DNA of 64,000 bases from contig NZ_RAPK01000011.1 in the NCBI RefSeq assembly GCF_003610495.1, forward strand, positions 124,001 through 188,000, read 5' to 3'. The position numbers and the translations under genes are program-made. The stretch is from Sinobaca qinghaiensis (GTDB lineage: Bacteria > Bacillota > Bacilli > Bacillales > Marinococcaceae). How positions within the stretch are numbered: position 1 is the stretch's first letter; each line of letters opens with the position of its first letter. The notes under the pieces are model-generated. The model did not search any database. It had not been told where the DNA came from and saw only the letters and a list, made by a program, of their open reading frames with translations. Of this stretch, positions 16,277 through 24,013 are shown piece by piece.

Positions 16277-16437
16277 TTTACGTTTCTCCTTTTGTTAACT
16301 TGTGTACCGTACATACGCTTCAAAGGAATATATACATTTTAAAAGTTTGGTGAATAGATATAGATTGACCTCTCTTAAAACGTACATTTAGCAACAATGA
16401 TTCACATGCTGGATACCTCTACGCAGAGCATCTTCCG

Positions 16438-17604
16438 TTAATACAGCTCCGCTTCCTTCTTTTGCGCCCGCGGCGCTCGATATACAAGCAGCACAACTGC
16501 CATGGCAATCACAACGAGCGCACTGCCGGCCCAGGAAGTGGCCACGACGGCCGACTGCTCTACGACAACGCCGCCGAGAATTGATCCTAACGCAATGCCG
16601 ACTTGAAGTGCCGAGGTATTAACACTCTGCTGGATGTCTGACGTTTCTGGTGCAACGGCGATCAAATAGCTCTGCTGCGCCGGGGCAATCGACCAGCTGA
16701 GAATGCCCCAGATGACAACCGCTGCAATAAAGAGCGGCATCGAGTTTGTTGTAAACGGCAGGATGAATAAAATGACCGCAAACGATGCAATGAATGTGAG
16801 CGACATTTTTTTGGAGCCGAACTGGTCGGTCAACCAGCCTCCCACACCTCCTCCGGAGACCGCGGCTGCCCCGAAGATGAAAAATATAGCGCTGATCCAG
16901 AATGAGTTCAGTCCCATTGTTTCCTGCATGAACGGGTTAAAATAGCCATATAATGTATAGTGGCCGGCAAGGACGAGCAGCGTTACGCTGTGGATTCCTA
17001 CAATTTTGATATCTTTAAGCGAGCTGATTTGCTGACCGATCGTAACTACCTGCACCGGCTGCATACGCGGCAGGAAACGAAGCATTATTGCTCCAATCAA
17101 CACTGACAATACGGCTATTAAAACAAAAATAATCCGCCAGCCAAACGCTTCACCGATAAGTACGCCGAGCGGCACTCCTAACACGAGCGCCGAGCTGACG
17201 CCCATCGTTACAACTCCAATGCTGCGGGAGCGGTATTTCGCTTCTACCAGCTTCGGTGCCATCGTAAGCGCGAGCACAATAATCAGCGCCGCGCTGGCCG
17301 CCGTTACGAAACGAGCCGCCATCAGCATCGTAAACGTTGGGGCCAGGCTTGCCCCAATATTAGCAATGGCAAACACAGCAAGCGCCCACATATATACTTT
17401 TTTACGCTCTACATTTGATGTAAACGACAAAAGCAATGGTCCCGCTACGGCAAAAACAAGGGCAAATATCGTAATCAGCTGGCCGGCAATCGCAATGGAC
17501 ACCGATAGATCCTCCGCAATAATGGGAAGAATGCCGCTGACAATTAGTTCGACCATGCCGACGATAAACGCCGACACCGCCAGTAAATAAACATGTGAAT
17601 TCAT
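16438..17604 (-). CDS. MFS transporter, DHA1-type drug/nucleoside exporter
   Basis: A 388-residue, 12-span major facilitator. Motif A-like loop SFTSNVERKKVYMWALAVFA follows helix 2. The antiporter motif C region GVSSALVLGVPLGVLIGEAF is in helix 5, and GGWLTDQFGSKKMS is the equivalent loop in the second half. It resembles the YbcL/YdhP/PbuE group that exports drugs or purines. The gene is visibly GC-richer than its neighbours, which may mean recent acquisition. AAGGT precedes the ATG. A 15-bp palindrome lies just upstream of the start. It is followed upstream by the tetR and CPBP genes on the same strand, but they have a separate promoter region. Confidence 0.9.
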   Translation of the reverse strand: MNSHVYLLAVSAFIVGMVELIVSGILPIIAEDLSVSIAIAGQLITIFALVFAVAGPLLLSFTSNVERKKVYMWALAVFAIANIGASLAPTFTMLMAARFVTAASAALIIVLALTMAPKLVEAKYRSRSIGVVTMGVSSALVLGVPLGVLIGEAFGWRIIFVLIAVLSVLIGAIMLRFLPRMQPVQVVTIGQQISSLKDIKIVGIHSVTLLVLAGHYTLYGYFNPFMQETMGLNSFWISAIFFIFGAAAVSGGGVGGWLTDQFGSKKMSLTFIASFAVILFILPFTTNSMPLFIAAVVIWGILSWSIAPAQQSYLIAVAPETSDIQQSVNTSALQVGIALGSILGGVVVEQSAVVATSWAGSALVVIAMAVVLLVYRAPRAQKKEAELY

Positions 17605-17618
17605 AGCATAGTGACCTT

Positions 17619-17633
17619 CGAAAGAAACTTTCG
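17619..17633. promoter_or_regulatory. Palindromic operator candidate for the MFS gene
   Basis: CGAAAG-AAA-CTTTCG, perfect 6-bp arms, 15-29 nt upstream of the MFS start, followed by a further half copy CTTTCG at 17635-17640. Possible binding site of the neighbouring TetR protein or another repressor, although it differs from the operator at 19126. Confidence 0.4.
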
Positions 17634-17666
17634 TCTTTCGTTCCCTTCTATTCTAAAATTTTCTAT

Positions 17667-18248
17667 TCACTTCATCCATGAATAGATTTCTTCTCTAATT
17701 AGTGCTTCAACTATTTCATTGTCTATATTACCTTTTTTAAAAAGAATGTGCATGGCTATACCATCGACTATTGCATATGTTCGTGCAATCAACAGTTTTT
17801 CATCCACATTTTCATTCAATACGTTTTCCTTTCTAAACAATTGTATACACTTTTTTATGAGCAGTTCTATGTCATCTTCAACGACAGAATCATTTTGTAA
17901 ATGCAGCTCATAGTTAAAGGCCATCCAAACGACCATATCCGCATACCGCTCAGCATCCAACGGTATAACAGCAAGTATGCTGCTCAACACTCGATCAGTA
18001 ACTAATAGGTTTTCATCCATTAGAATAACTTCAATTCGTTTTCGTACCTTATAAATCACTCTATCCATAACTGCTTTTAACAACTCAGAATGAATGGGGA
18101 AATAATAACGAATCTGCCCCGGGGCCATATTAGCCAAGTTTGCAATTTTTCTGATACTTGCGCCTTTTGAACCTTCATTTACTATCGATTGCCAGGCATA
18201 ATTAACAATCTCCTTCTTTCTGCTATCATGATCAACAATTCTTGGCAT
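17667..18248 (-). CDS. TetR-family transcriptional regulator
   Basis: A 193-residue repressor. The N-terminal helix-turn-helix (about 10-58) reads SIRKIANLANMAPGQIRYYF, typical of the PksA/BetI-like branch. The C-terminal domain is helical (SSILAVIPLDAERYADMVVW, AFNYELHLQND) and would bind the inducer. Its start codon lies 2 nt after the stop of the CPBP gene, so both are translated from one mRNA. The perfect inverted repeat at 19126-19153 in front of that operon is the likely autoregulatory operator. The MFS exporter next to it is a plausible second target. Confidence 0.92.
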   Translation of the reverse strand: MPRIVDHDSRKKEIVNYAWQSIVNEGSKGASIRKIANLANMAPGQIRYYFPIHSELLKAVMDRVIYKVRKRIEVILMDENLLVTDRVLSSILAVIPLDAERYADMVVWMAFNYELHLQNDSVVEDDIELLIKKCIQLFRKENVLNENVDEKLLIARTYAIVDGIAMHILFKKGNIDNEIVEALIREEIYSWMK

Positions 18249-18250
18249 TG

Positions 18251-19111
18251 CTATCCCCCAAATATTTGAGTAATAATTTGTATTGGAAAGTTCATTAGTC
18301 CATGAATGAGAATCAAAACCCAGACATTTCTATACTTTGCCCATAAAAATCCTAAAAATAGTCCAATTACGCCTTGATAGACAATTGCATTTGTTATCGC
18401 AAGGTCCAAAGAGCCGCCGCCTTGTATTGCAGTATGCCAGAGCGCCCATAACATTGCGGTTGCACAAACGGCCGGCCATGTTCCTAACAGAACTTCCAAT
18501 CTTGTTTGCAGCCATACCCGATAAAAAAGTTCTTCTAAAACGCTATTTAATATAAAGGAAACCGCAGCTCCAATGAATAAATACAGCAGACCTATCTCAT
18601 AATCAGCATTACTTGTAAGCGATAATGGACTGAAGAAATACATATAGATCCATAAAACGGCGACAAGCATTGGATACAGCCATTGAACGGGCTTTGCATA
18701 GGATTGATTCATAGGAGGTGCTGGAACTATTTTTATGATAATGAAAGGAATAATAAAAAGAAAAAGCAGTTTATATAAGTAAAAGTAATCAAATACAGAT
18801 TCCTCAGGTGTCAGCATCATTGCAATTAGAAATAGCAGTCCCATAATAAATAAAATAGTGGCTTGTAATCGTAGTTTTTTGATAGGTGACTGGGAAAATG
18901 GATTATTGGAAGCTTTTTGTTTTGGCAGCAGGTAAAGTAATAAAGCAGGAAGACCCACAACGACCCATATCTGAAAAAAAGAAGTGAGTTCTTCATAATC
19001 TGCGCTGGTTTTTATCATTCCATTGTTTCGGATAATAAGCCATATTGCTGACACAATAATTATTGTGAAGGTCAGCCAGACGATCCAGGTGTACGACTTA
19101 TATCTTTTCAT
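18251..19111 (-). CDS. CPBP-family intramembrane protease-like protein
   Basis: A 286-residue membrane protein with about eight hydrophobic segments. The CPBP (Abi, PF02517) motifs are intact: LEELFYRVWLQTRL supplying the two Glu and the Arg, the LWALWHTAIQ motif, and LILIHGLMNFP with the third metal-binding-type His. Members are related to CAAX-prenyl proteases and are often linked with bacteriocin self-immunity in Bacillota. GAGGGGGG precedes the ATG at 19111. The upstream ATG at 19126 lies inside the operator and is not used. First gene of the operon with tetR. Confidence 0.88.
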   Translation of the reverse strand: MKRYKSYTWIVWLTFTIIIVSAIWLIIRNNGMIKTSADYEELTSFFQIWVVVGLPALLLYLLPKQKASNNPFSQSPIKKLRLQATILFIMGLLFLIAMMLTPEESVFDYFYLYKLLFLFIIPFIIIKIVPAPPMNQSYAKPVQWLYPMLVAVLWIYMYFFSPLSLTSNADYEIGLLYLFIGAAVSFILNSVLEELFYRVWLQTRLEVLLGTWPAVCATAMLWALWHTAIQGGGSLDLAITNAIVYQGVIGLFLGFLWAKYRNVWVLILIHGLMNFPIQIITQIFGG

Positions 19112-19125
19112 AGCGCCCCCCCTCA

Positions 19126-19153
19126 TTTAATTAATACAGTTGTATTAATTAAA
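19126..19153. promoter_or_regulatory. TetR-type operator, perfect inverted repeat
   Basis: TTTAATTAATACA-GT-TGTATTAATTAAA: 13-bp perfect arms with a 2-bp centre, ending 15 nt before the CPBP start codon. A 28-bp palindrome is a typical size for a TetR dimer-pair site. Confidence 0.75.
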
Positions 19154-19154
19154 A

Positions 19155-19172
19155 TTACCACATATATGGTAA
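19155..19172. promoter_or_regulatory. Second inverted repeat next to the TetR operator
   Basis: TTACCA-CATATA-TGGTAA, perfect 6-bp arms, one base from the first palindrome and within the presumed promoter of the CPBP-tetR operon. Possible site for another regulator. Confidence 0.35.
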
Positions 19173-19302
19173 CAAAAGGAACTATTTTATATAAATTAAT
19201 TACATAATAACGAATATCAAAACCTTTTCATTATGTTTATAAACTCGTGCTCTTAGTAATGAATAAATCATTTATTCATTTCCTGGCTCTCTTCATCATA
19301 TT

Positions 19303-19572
19303 TCACACACCCAAAATCATGGTGCCCAACATCATATATAAAAATGGAAAGAAAAAAAGAACACCGTTTACTAGTGCTCCTATTAACGCCATCCGATGAC
19401 CTTTCTCTTTATAAACCTTCCATGCCAACGCAAAACCAACAGGACCGCTTATCAAAGGAAAAAAGACGGCAACTCCTTCGTTGCCGGTAGATGTGATCGA
19501 AAAGAAAAAATGAAAAAGCAGATAGACTGAAAGTATCGCCAGACCGATCGAACCAATCGTTCGTTCATGCAT
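19303..19572 (-). CDS. Small membrane protein
   Basis: An 89-residue protein with three hydrophobic stretches: IGLAILSVYLLFHFFFSI, GVAVFFPLISGPVGFALAW and LIGALVNGVLFFFPFLYMML. Ribosome binding site AGGAAA is present before ATG 19572. Family not recognised. It precedes (in transcription it follows) the family B gene at 19609 by 37 nt, so the two may be co-transcribed. Confidence 0.65.
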   Translation of the reverse strand: MHERTIGSIGLAILSVYLLFHFFFSITSTGNEGVAVFFPLISGPVGFALAWKVYKEKGHRMALIGALVNGVLFFFPFLYMMLGTMILGV

Positions 19573-19608
19573 AAGGTTTCCTCATTTCAGTCAAGATATA
19601 TTGTTCAT

Positions 19609-20172
19609 TCACTTTTGGCTGTAGTTTATCACTATTTCCTGCTTCGTTTGTTCAAGTGGTAAGTGTATGGTGAATTGGTTTGTTTCATGCCAGATAATAT
19701 CATCGTTTGTTGGAGAAAAATTATCTACACCATCGTTTGTTTTTATATCTGCTATTTGTTCCGCATACCAATGATTATGTATCTGATAGATATCATTTTG
19801 GATATTATGCAGAATATCTTTTTGAAGAATAGCAAAGCGATATTGATTATTGGGAGATGAAAAAAAGATCGTTTCATTGCTGTTTATTGAAAGAGCAAAG
19901 GCTAAACAGAAAAGGAGAGATCCAGTAAATCCAGAAACTACCAAAAAAACAATAAGATATTTATTATATATAAAAGAAAGGAAAAGAGCCATGAGTAAGA
20001 GGAAGAAAAGATATAAAAAACCGCTAACTATCGCCTCTTGGGTAAGAAAAGTATGAAATAATATGGTTGGAAATATGTATATATCATTTAATAGTGCTAT
20101 ATAAAGAGAAAGAGCAACCGTACCGAAACATAGAGACAATATGAGTAAGATTTTTATTATTGTTTTATTCAT
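19609..20172 (-). CDS. Membrane-anchored protein, family B copy 1
   Basis: A 187-residue protein. The first 105 residues contain four hydrophobic segments (IIKILLILSLCFGTVALSLY, FPTILFHTFLTQEAIVSGFL, LLLMALFLSFIYNKYLIVFL, SGFTGSLLFCLAFALSIN). A soluble C-terminal domain follows, with NETIFFSSPNNQYRFAILQK and WHETNQFTIHLPLEQTKQEI. The protein at 60948-61526 is a clear paralogue over its whole length (SINNNETIFFSSPDNQYRFA, RETNQFTIQL). No known domain recognised. In both places a family C gene is a neighbour. Confidence 0.75.
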   Translation of the reverse strand: MNKTIIKILLILSLCFGTVALSLYIALLNDIYIFPTILFHTFLTQEAIVSGFLYLFFLLLMALFLSFIYNKYLIVFLVVSGFTGSLLFCLAFALSINSNETIFFSSPNNQYRFAILQKDILHNIQNDIYQIHNHWYAEQIADIKTNDGVDNFSPTNDDIIWHETNQFTIHLPLEQTKQEIVINYSQK

Positions 20173-20251
20173 ATAAATAAAACCCCTCTACATTCATGTT
20201 ATACAACCTGCTTTATATATATGAAAGATTTTCTACCTTGCTATATATAAG

Positions 20252-20485
20252 TTATTTTGATTCTTTTTTTATGTTTCTTTTTAAATACGTTAGATAAATA
20301 TAGAAATAGAGGCTTAACAAAATTCCATAGATAATAAAAAATGTAAACGTAAACTCATCCAATAGGCTTACAGCAACTACTCCTATCAAAAATAAAAAAG
20401 GCGCTCCTCGTTTTGTTCTTTGATATTTTTCAGTTAACGTAAGGTTTTTATACCAAATTTTGTTTCGTTTAGGCTGATCGCTCAA
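20252..20485 (-). CDS. Small membrane protein, family C copy 1
   Basis: A 77-residue protein with the family C start RNKIWYKNLTLTEKYQRTKR, two hydrophobic segments (PFLFLIGVVAVSLL, FFIIYGILLSLYFYIYLTYL) and a basic tail. Paralogues are encoded at 56750 and 60101. All share KNLT/S-xxEKxxR followed by a hydrophobic pair. The start codon is TTG, about 10 nt after AGGAGG; the 60101 copy also starts with TTG. Function unknown. Confidence 0.7.
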   Translation of the reverse strand: MSDQPKRNKIWYKNLTLTEKYQRTKRGAPFLFLIGVVAVSLLDEFTFTFFIIYGILLSLYFYIYLTYLKRNIKKESK

Positions 20486-20562
20486 ATTCTCTTCTCCTCC
20501 TATCTCGATTCCTCATAGTCCAACAGTTATTTGAGAATGCCTTTATTTTCATATTGAAGGAT

Positions 20563-20665
20563 GATAAAGAGATAAACAAAGCTGGTGATGCATCTCAAAA
20601 TTTTGAGCTTAAAACTAATTTTGAGGATGCGCCAGCTATGCCTTCAAAAGCCTCTTATCTCCTTT
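20563..20665. repeat. Long imperfect inverted repeat (about 100 bp)
   Basis: From outside inwards: GAGATAA with TTATCTC, AGCTGG with CCAGCT, TGCATC with GGATGC, and TCAAAATT with AATTTTGA, around an AAACT-type loop at about 20608-20620. The whole could fold as one long hairpin. It lies between the minus-strand family C gene (upstream of its start) and the minus-strand lipoprotein gene (downstream of its stop). It may be a terminator for neither, a small palindromic element, or a structured RNA. Confidence 0.55.
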
Positions 20666-20693
20666 TCTGTTTGAGAAATCGTACATTTGAGGG

Positions 20694-21737
20694 TTATCTT
20701 ACCCGAATAATTTCTTTCTCCTCTTCCTCTCCATAAACGGGTAGTTCAAACACCTGCTCCTGCGGATATCCTCCTGAAATACGAACAATAATCTCTTCCC
20801 CCTTGGAGAACTCGTACTGAGACATATTCATACTGTAATACCCGTCCTCCTCCACGTGTGCCTCTGCGATCGTTCGATCAGCTGAATTTTCTGCATTAGG
20901 AAATTCAAATCGAATAGATTCTTCCGGGCCGACTCTGCCTTCATAAGATCTGGTATTTTCATGTACACCCGGAAGCAGTAATTGATCAAAAACACGATCC
21001 ATTACATGTTCTTCATCTACAGCAAGATTACGGTGATGAGATTCTCTTTCTTCCGGGCTCATCGATGCAATTTCACTGACAGTTATTTCTGTTTCCGATG
21101 TCTCATTTTCGTTCTCCTCGTTTTCTTCTTCCATGCCCGGGGTTTCGTTTTTCACTTCTCCGGACATTTTATCAATCGAATACCAACGCAGCGTTTGAGT
21201 TCCCTGGCGCTCCGCATCTTCTGGTCCAAATGTGAACACCTGGGCATGGTATACGTTCTCTTCTTCCTCTCTATCTTCTACCATGAGTTTAACTTCTTCT
21301 GCGTCAAAGTCTTCGTGGCCTTCAATATAGTCAAATACAATTCCTGAAACCTCGACTTTGGCAATTTCACCTTCTTGATTGTTCTCATTAGTGGATTCAT
21401 CCTCTTCAGATACCTCGTTATCGCCGCTGCTGGTGTCCTCCGTTTCCGCTTCCTGTTGTTCCTTTTCCGTATTACCGGCCCCTTCGTTTTCTTCTGAAGT
21501 ATTCTCGTCAGATGTACTGTTGTGATTTTCCTGACTTTCGGAATTATTCTCGTCATCAGTCTCCTGGTTTTTGGATTCATCCTGCTCTTGTTCCCTATTC
21601 TCGTTAGCTGTTGTTTTTTCCTGTTCTTCCTGCTCTTCCACATTGGTTTCACCAGACGTTTCGCTATTTTCTTCGTCTGGCCCGCAGGCTGATAAGACGA
21701 ACATACCTACTAATGCTGCTGCCAGTGTTTTCTTCAT
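20694..21737 (-). CDS. Acidic lipoprotein with low-complexity linker
   Basis: A 347-residue lipoprotein. The signal peptide KKTLAAALVGMFVLSAC has a clear lipobox with the lipid-modified Cys at about 18. Residues 20-125 are almost only Glu, Asn, Asp, Ser, Thr, Gln and Gly, a flexible wall-spanning linker. The C-terminal part (about 130-345) is folded-looking, with FDYIEGHEDFDAEEVKLMVE and a beta-rich end (YPQEQVFELPVYGEEEEKEI). Family not recognised. Extreme acidity fits a halophilic or alkaliphilic surface. It is monocistronic, with no upstream partner. Confidence 0.8.
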   Translation of the reverse strand: MKKTLAAALVGMFVLSACGPDEENSETSGETNVEEQEEQEKTTANENREQEQDESKNQETDDENNSESQENHNSTSDENTSEENEGAGNTEKEQQEAETEDTSSGDNEVSEEDESTNENNQEGEIAKVEVSGIVFDYIEGHEDFDAEEVKLMVEDREEEENVYHAQVFTFGPEDAERQGTQTLRWYSIDKMSGEVKNETPGMEEENEENENETSETEITVSEIASMSPEERESHHRNLAVDEEHVMDRVFDQLLLPGVHENTRSYEGRVGPEESIRFEFPNAENSADRTIAEAHVEEDGYYSMNMSQYEFSKGEEIIVRISGGYPQEQVFELPVYGEEEEKEIIRVR

Positions 21738-21828
21738 CTTAAATACCCCTTTTATGTAAATTAATGGTGTTTTATTCTATTCACTAAAACATCTTCATAT
21801 AAACTATGGAACCTTCTTACAATTTTTA

Positions 21829-21862
21829 AGAAGAAAAAAACTGCCTAAAATAAGGCAGCTTC
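21829..21862 (-). terminator. Terminator of the 59-aa gene
   Basis: GCTGCCT-TATTTT-AGGCAG followed on the minus strand by seven T residues. Confidence 0.8.
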
Positions 21863-21885
21863 TGTTTAAATAGCGAATATAGTCT

Positions 21886-22065
21886 TTATACCTTAGACAT
21901 TCTTTTATGAAATCTTTCTTTGATAATAACGATAGCTTGAACTAATAATATCCCAATAATCGTAAAAGCTATGTAACGCGGATACACATAACCAAGAAAA
22001 CTATCAACATACAGTGCTATGATCAATCCATAAAATGCAATGTAAAAAATAACAGTACTATTCAT
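21886..22065 (-). CDS. Small two-span membrane protein (59 aa)
   Basis: MNSTVIFYIAFYGLIIALYV, then a short loop FLGYVYPRY, then IAFTIIGILLVQAIVIIKER and a basic tail. The open frame ends directly before a strong terminator. GGAG lies 12 nt ahead of the ATG, somewhat far. No known family. Confidence 0.55.
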   Translation of the reverse strand: MNSTVIFYIAFYGLIIALYVDSFLGYVYPRYIAFTIIGILLVQAIVIIKERFHKRMSKV

Positions 22066-22225
22066 CTTGTAAGATCACTCCATCCATTGGCAGCAGTGTT
22101 TTCAATGATCTTGTTTTTCATGCTGTCTTTTTTTGATTTTAATCTCATATGTATTTTGGTGATTTGAATAATAATCCCACAAAAAAAGAAGCTATACCGG
22201 TGGTTTTCTCTTCTTTTCTCATTTG

Positions 22226-22549
22226 TTAAGATCGCTCAATTTTAACAAGTTTTCTCTCTGTTAATATAAAGACCGGTAGAAAAGAAAGAACTACCCATCC
22301 TAATTCAAAAAATAAATAATATTCTTGGCTATAAGTTGTAAACATTAAGACTATGCCTATTAAAATATTAAGAACTCCCATTAAACGCAATATTTTTGCA
22401 GAATATTCTTGAGAAACATCCCATAGCTTTTGATTTTTCTTAGATCGTTGAGTACGGTAGCCATATACGTTATTTATGCGGGCAGGACTAGAAATTTTTA
22501 AAACAATACCTGCCACTAAAGTGCCCAGACCAGTAAGAAATACTAACAT
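22226..22549 (-). CDS. SdpI/YhfL-family membrane protein
   Basis: A 107-residue protein with three membrane segments. The hallmark motif INNVYGYRTQRSKKNQKLWD sits between the first and second segments, which is the SdpI family signature (PF13630). SdpI itself is the immunity protein and signal receptor for the SdpC killing peptide of B. subtilis, while most relatives have no known role. AAAAGGTG precedes ATG 22549 by 6 nt. No sdpC-like toxin gene is in the window. Confidence 0.85.
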   Translation of the reverse strand: MLVFLTGLGTLVAGIVLKISSPARINNVYGYRTQRSKKNQKLWDVSQEYSAKILRLMGVLNILIGIVLMFTTYSQEYYLFFELGWVVLSFLPVFILTERKLVKIERS

Positions 22550-22704
22550 TCTTATCACCTTTTAATCTATTGCTGAATTTTATGTAATAACCCTCAAAGT
22601 TTAAGAAAACCTATTTTTAAATTAACTTTTTACTAATTTCATAAGCATAATAAATCCGTAATTTTGAAGACAGCTCACCTGGAACCCTTTCTTCATTTCA
22701 AAAA

Positions 22705-22989
22705 TCAGCTTTCTATGTTCTTTAACCATTCACGCAATTTTCTTTTTGGATAATAAACGTTGTTATTTATTGTAATATGGGGAATACTCGGGTGCTCAGC
22801 TATCATATGCTTTGCATCTTCTTTAGAAACCCCTATAAAATAATGAAGATCGTTCTCTTTAATGAGCTCATGATCTTCATCAAATGAATCAAAAATGTTT
22901 GCAGCATCTGGATTTTTAAAGTTTTTTAATCCATCTCCTATCAAATAGCCCGCTATAGCAATTCCTAATCCCAACCATATAAAATCCAT
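22705..22989 (-). CDS. Membrane-anchored protein with excisionase-like C-terminus
   Basis: A 94-residue protein. An N-terminal membrane segment (IWLGLGIAIAGYLIGDGL) is followed by an acidic linker and a small domain, LHYFIGVSKEDAKHMIAEHP and ITINNNVYYPKRKLREWLKN, that resembles a winged-helix of the excisionase type (helix, turn, strand pair, KLREWL end). GGAGGAG precedes the ATG. Similar short proteins are widespread in Bacilli, of unknown function. Recognition is from memory of the pattern. Confidence 0.7.
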   Translation of the reverse strand: MDFIWLGLGIAIAGYLIGDGLKNFKNPDAANIFDSFDEDHELIKENDLHYFIGVSKEDAKHMIAEHPSIPHITINNNVYYPKRKLREWLKNIES

Positions 22990-23050
22990 CTAAACTCCTC
23001 CATTTTACTTCTTATTGATTTTAAGATTTTTTAATATAAATCAGCCATAA

Positions 23051-23266
23051 TTATTTTTTTCGTTCATTTGGACGTTTGGTGCTGTCTATGAAATGAACCA
23101 TTAAAAACGGAAATACAATAACCAAAGCCCCCGCCAACATCCAAAAAGATGACTGACTTAATTCAACGACACCTATAAAAGAACCAATTAAATAAATCAC
23201 TATCGTTGCAGTTCCCCCAACAATTGGATAGAGGTAATGCTCTTTTTTTACTCTTTTTGAATTCAA
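23051..23266 (-). CDS. Small two-span membrane protein
   Basis: A 71-residue protein with basic N-terminus NSKRVKKEHYLYP, segments VGGTATIVIYLIGSFIGVVE and FWMLAGALVIVFPFLMVHFI, and a basic tail KRPNERKK. The start is TTG at 23266, 6-8 nt after AAAGGAGTG. Family not recognised. Confidence 0.6.
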   Translation of the reverse strand: MNSKRVKKEHYLYPIVGGTATIVIYLIGSFIGVVELSQSSFWMLAGALVIVFPFLMVHFIDSTKRPNERKK

Positions 23267-23328
23267 TAGATCACTCCTTTCGACTTTGTTAGTCCAATAA
23301 CTCTTGAATGCACTATGTAACCTTGAAT

Positions 23329-23409
23329 TTAAAAAAGGAAATGACCAATGAAGTTATAAATGACAATTCCCACTGCAACACCCAGCATCCTAAAAAGAAA
23401 TTTCTTCAC
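23329..23409 (-). CDS. Small membrane protein (26 aa)
   Basis: GTG start, (M)KKFLFRMLGVAVGIVIYNF then IGHFLF. AAGGAGG lies 8 nt ahead. One hydrophobic helix with two leading Lys. Below the usual gene-caller limit, but the ribosome binding site is strong. Confidence 0.45.
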   Translation of the reverse strand: MKKFLFRMLGVAVGIVIYNFIGHFLF

Positions 23410-23626
23410 GTTGCAAGCCTCCTTATTACCTTCTATAAATTTGACGAACATATTAGAAAACAAGCTTAAGATCTTAATTTTTCATGCTGAAATTAATGTT
23501 AACATTTTCCATATTATTTCTCTATCCTATCGTTTGAATCAACTTTCCTCAGTTAAATAACACCTTCTAAGCCTAAAAAAAGCTGATCTATACATCTATA
23601 TTAAATACGTTCTAACTTTTGGAATT

Positions 23627-23707
23627 TTAATTATCATTCTTTTTCATCGATTTGCTCCAAAAATAGAGCGCTATACCTAAAGCTATGGCACCTAACACTT
23701 CTATCAT
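23627..23707 (-). CDS. Small membrane protein (26 aa)
   Basis: MIEVLGAIALGIALYFWSKS then MKKNDN, a single hydrophobic helix with a charged tail. AAAGGGGAG lies 6 nt ahead of the ATG. Comparable in size to other Bacillus small membrane proteins. Role unknown. Confidence 0.45.
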   Translation of the reverse strand: MIEVLGAIALGIALYFWSKSMKKNDN

Positions 23708-24013
23708 GTCTGGCTCCCCTTTCGTGTGTTTGAACATATTTTTTTGCATTTGGCAGTTGCTCTCCCACTATTTACAAAGCTATGCCAACCTCAGCCATTG
23801 TCTTCGCTTTATTTACTCTATTAAATGAACAAGGTATACTGGACTCAGGTTATCAAACCAAAGTAAATAAATGAAACTTTTTCTTTTTATATAAAATTTT
23901 TACATAAAACAGCATCCATTTATAAGAGGCTTTTCTTTCGAAGCCTGTTCTTCATGATAAGCTAATCCTTTTTATTTAAAAACGCGTAACCTTACGCTGA
24001 GAGGTGGATTCGC

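Noticed and set aside
21278-21652. Minus-strand 124-residue Arg/Lys-rich frame
   Set aside because: Shifted-frame shadow of the acidic linker codons of the lipoprotein.
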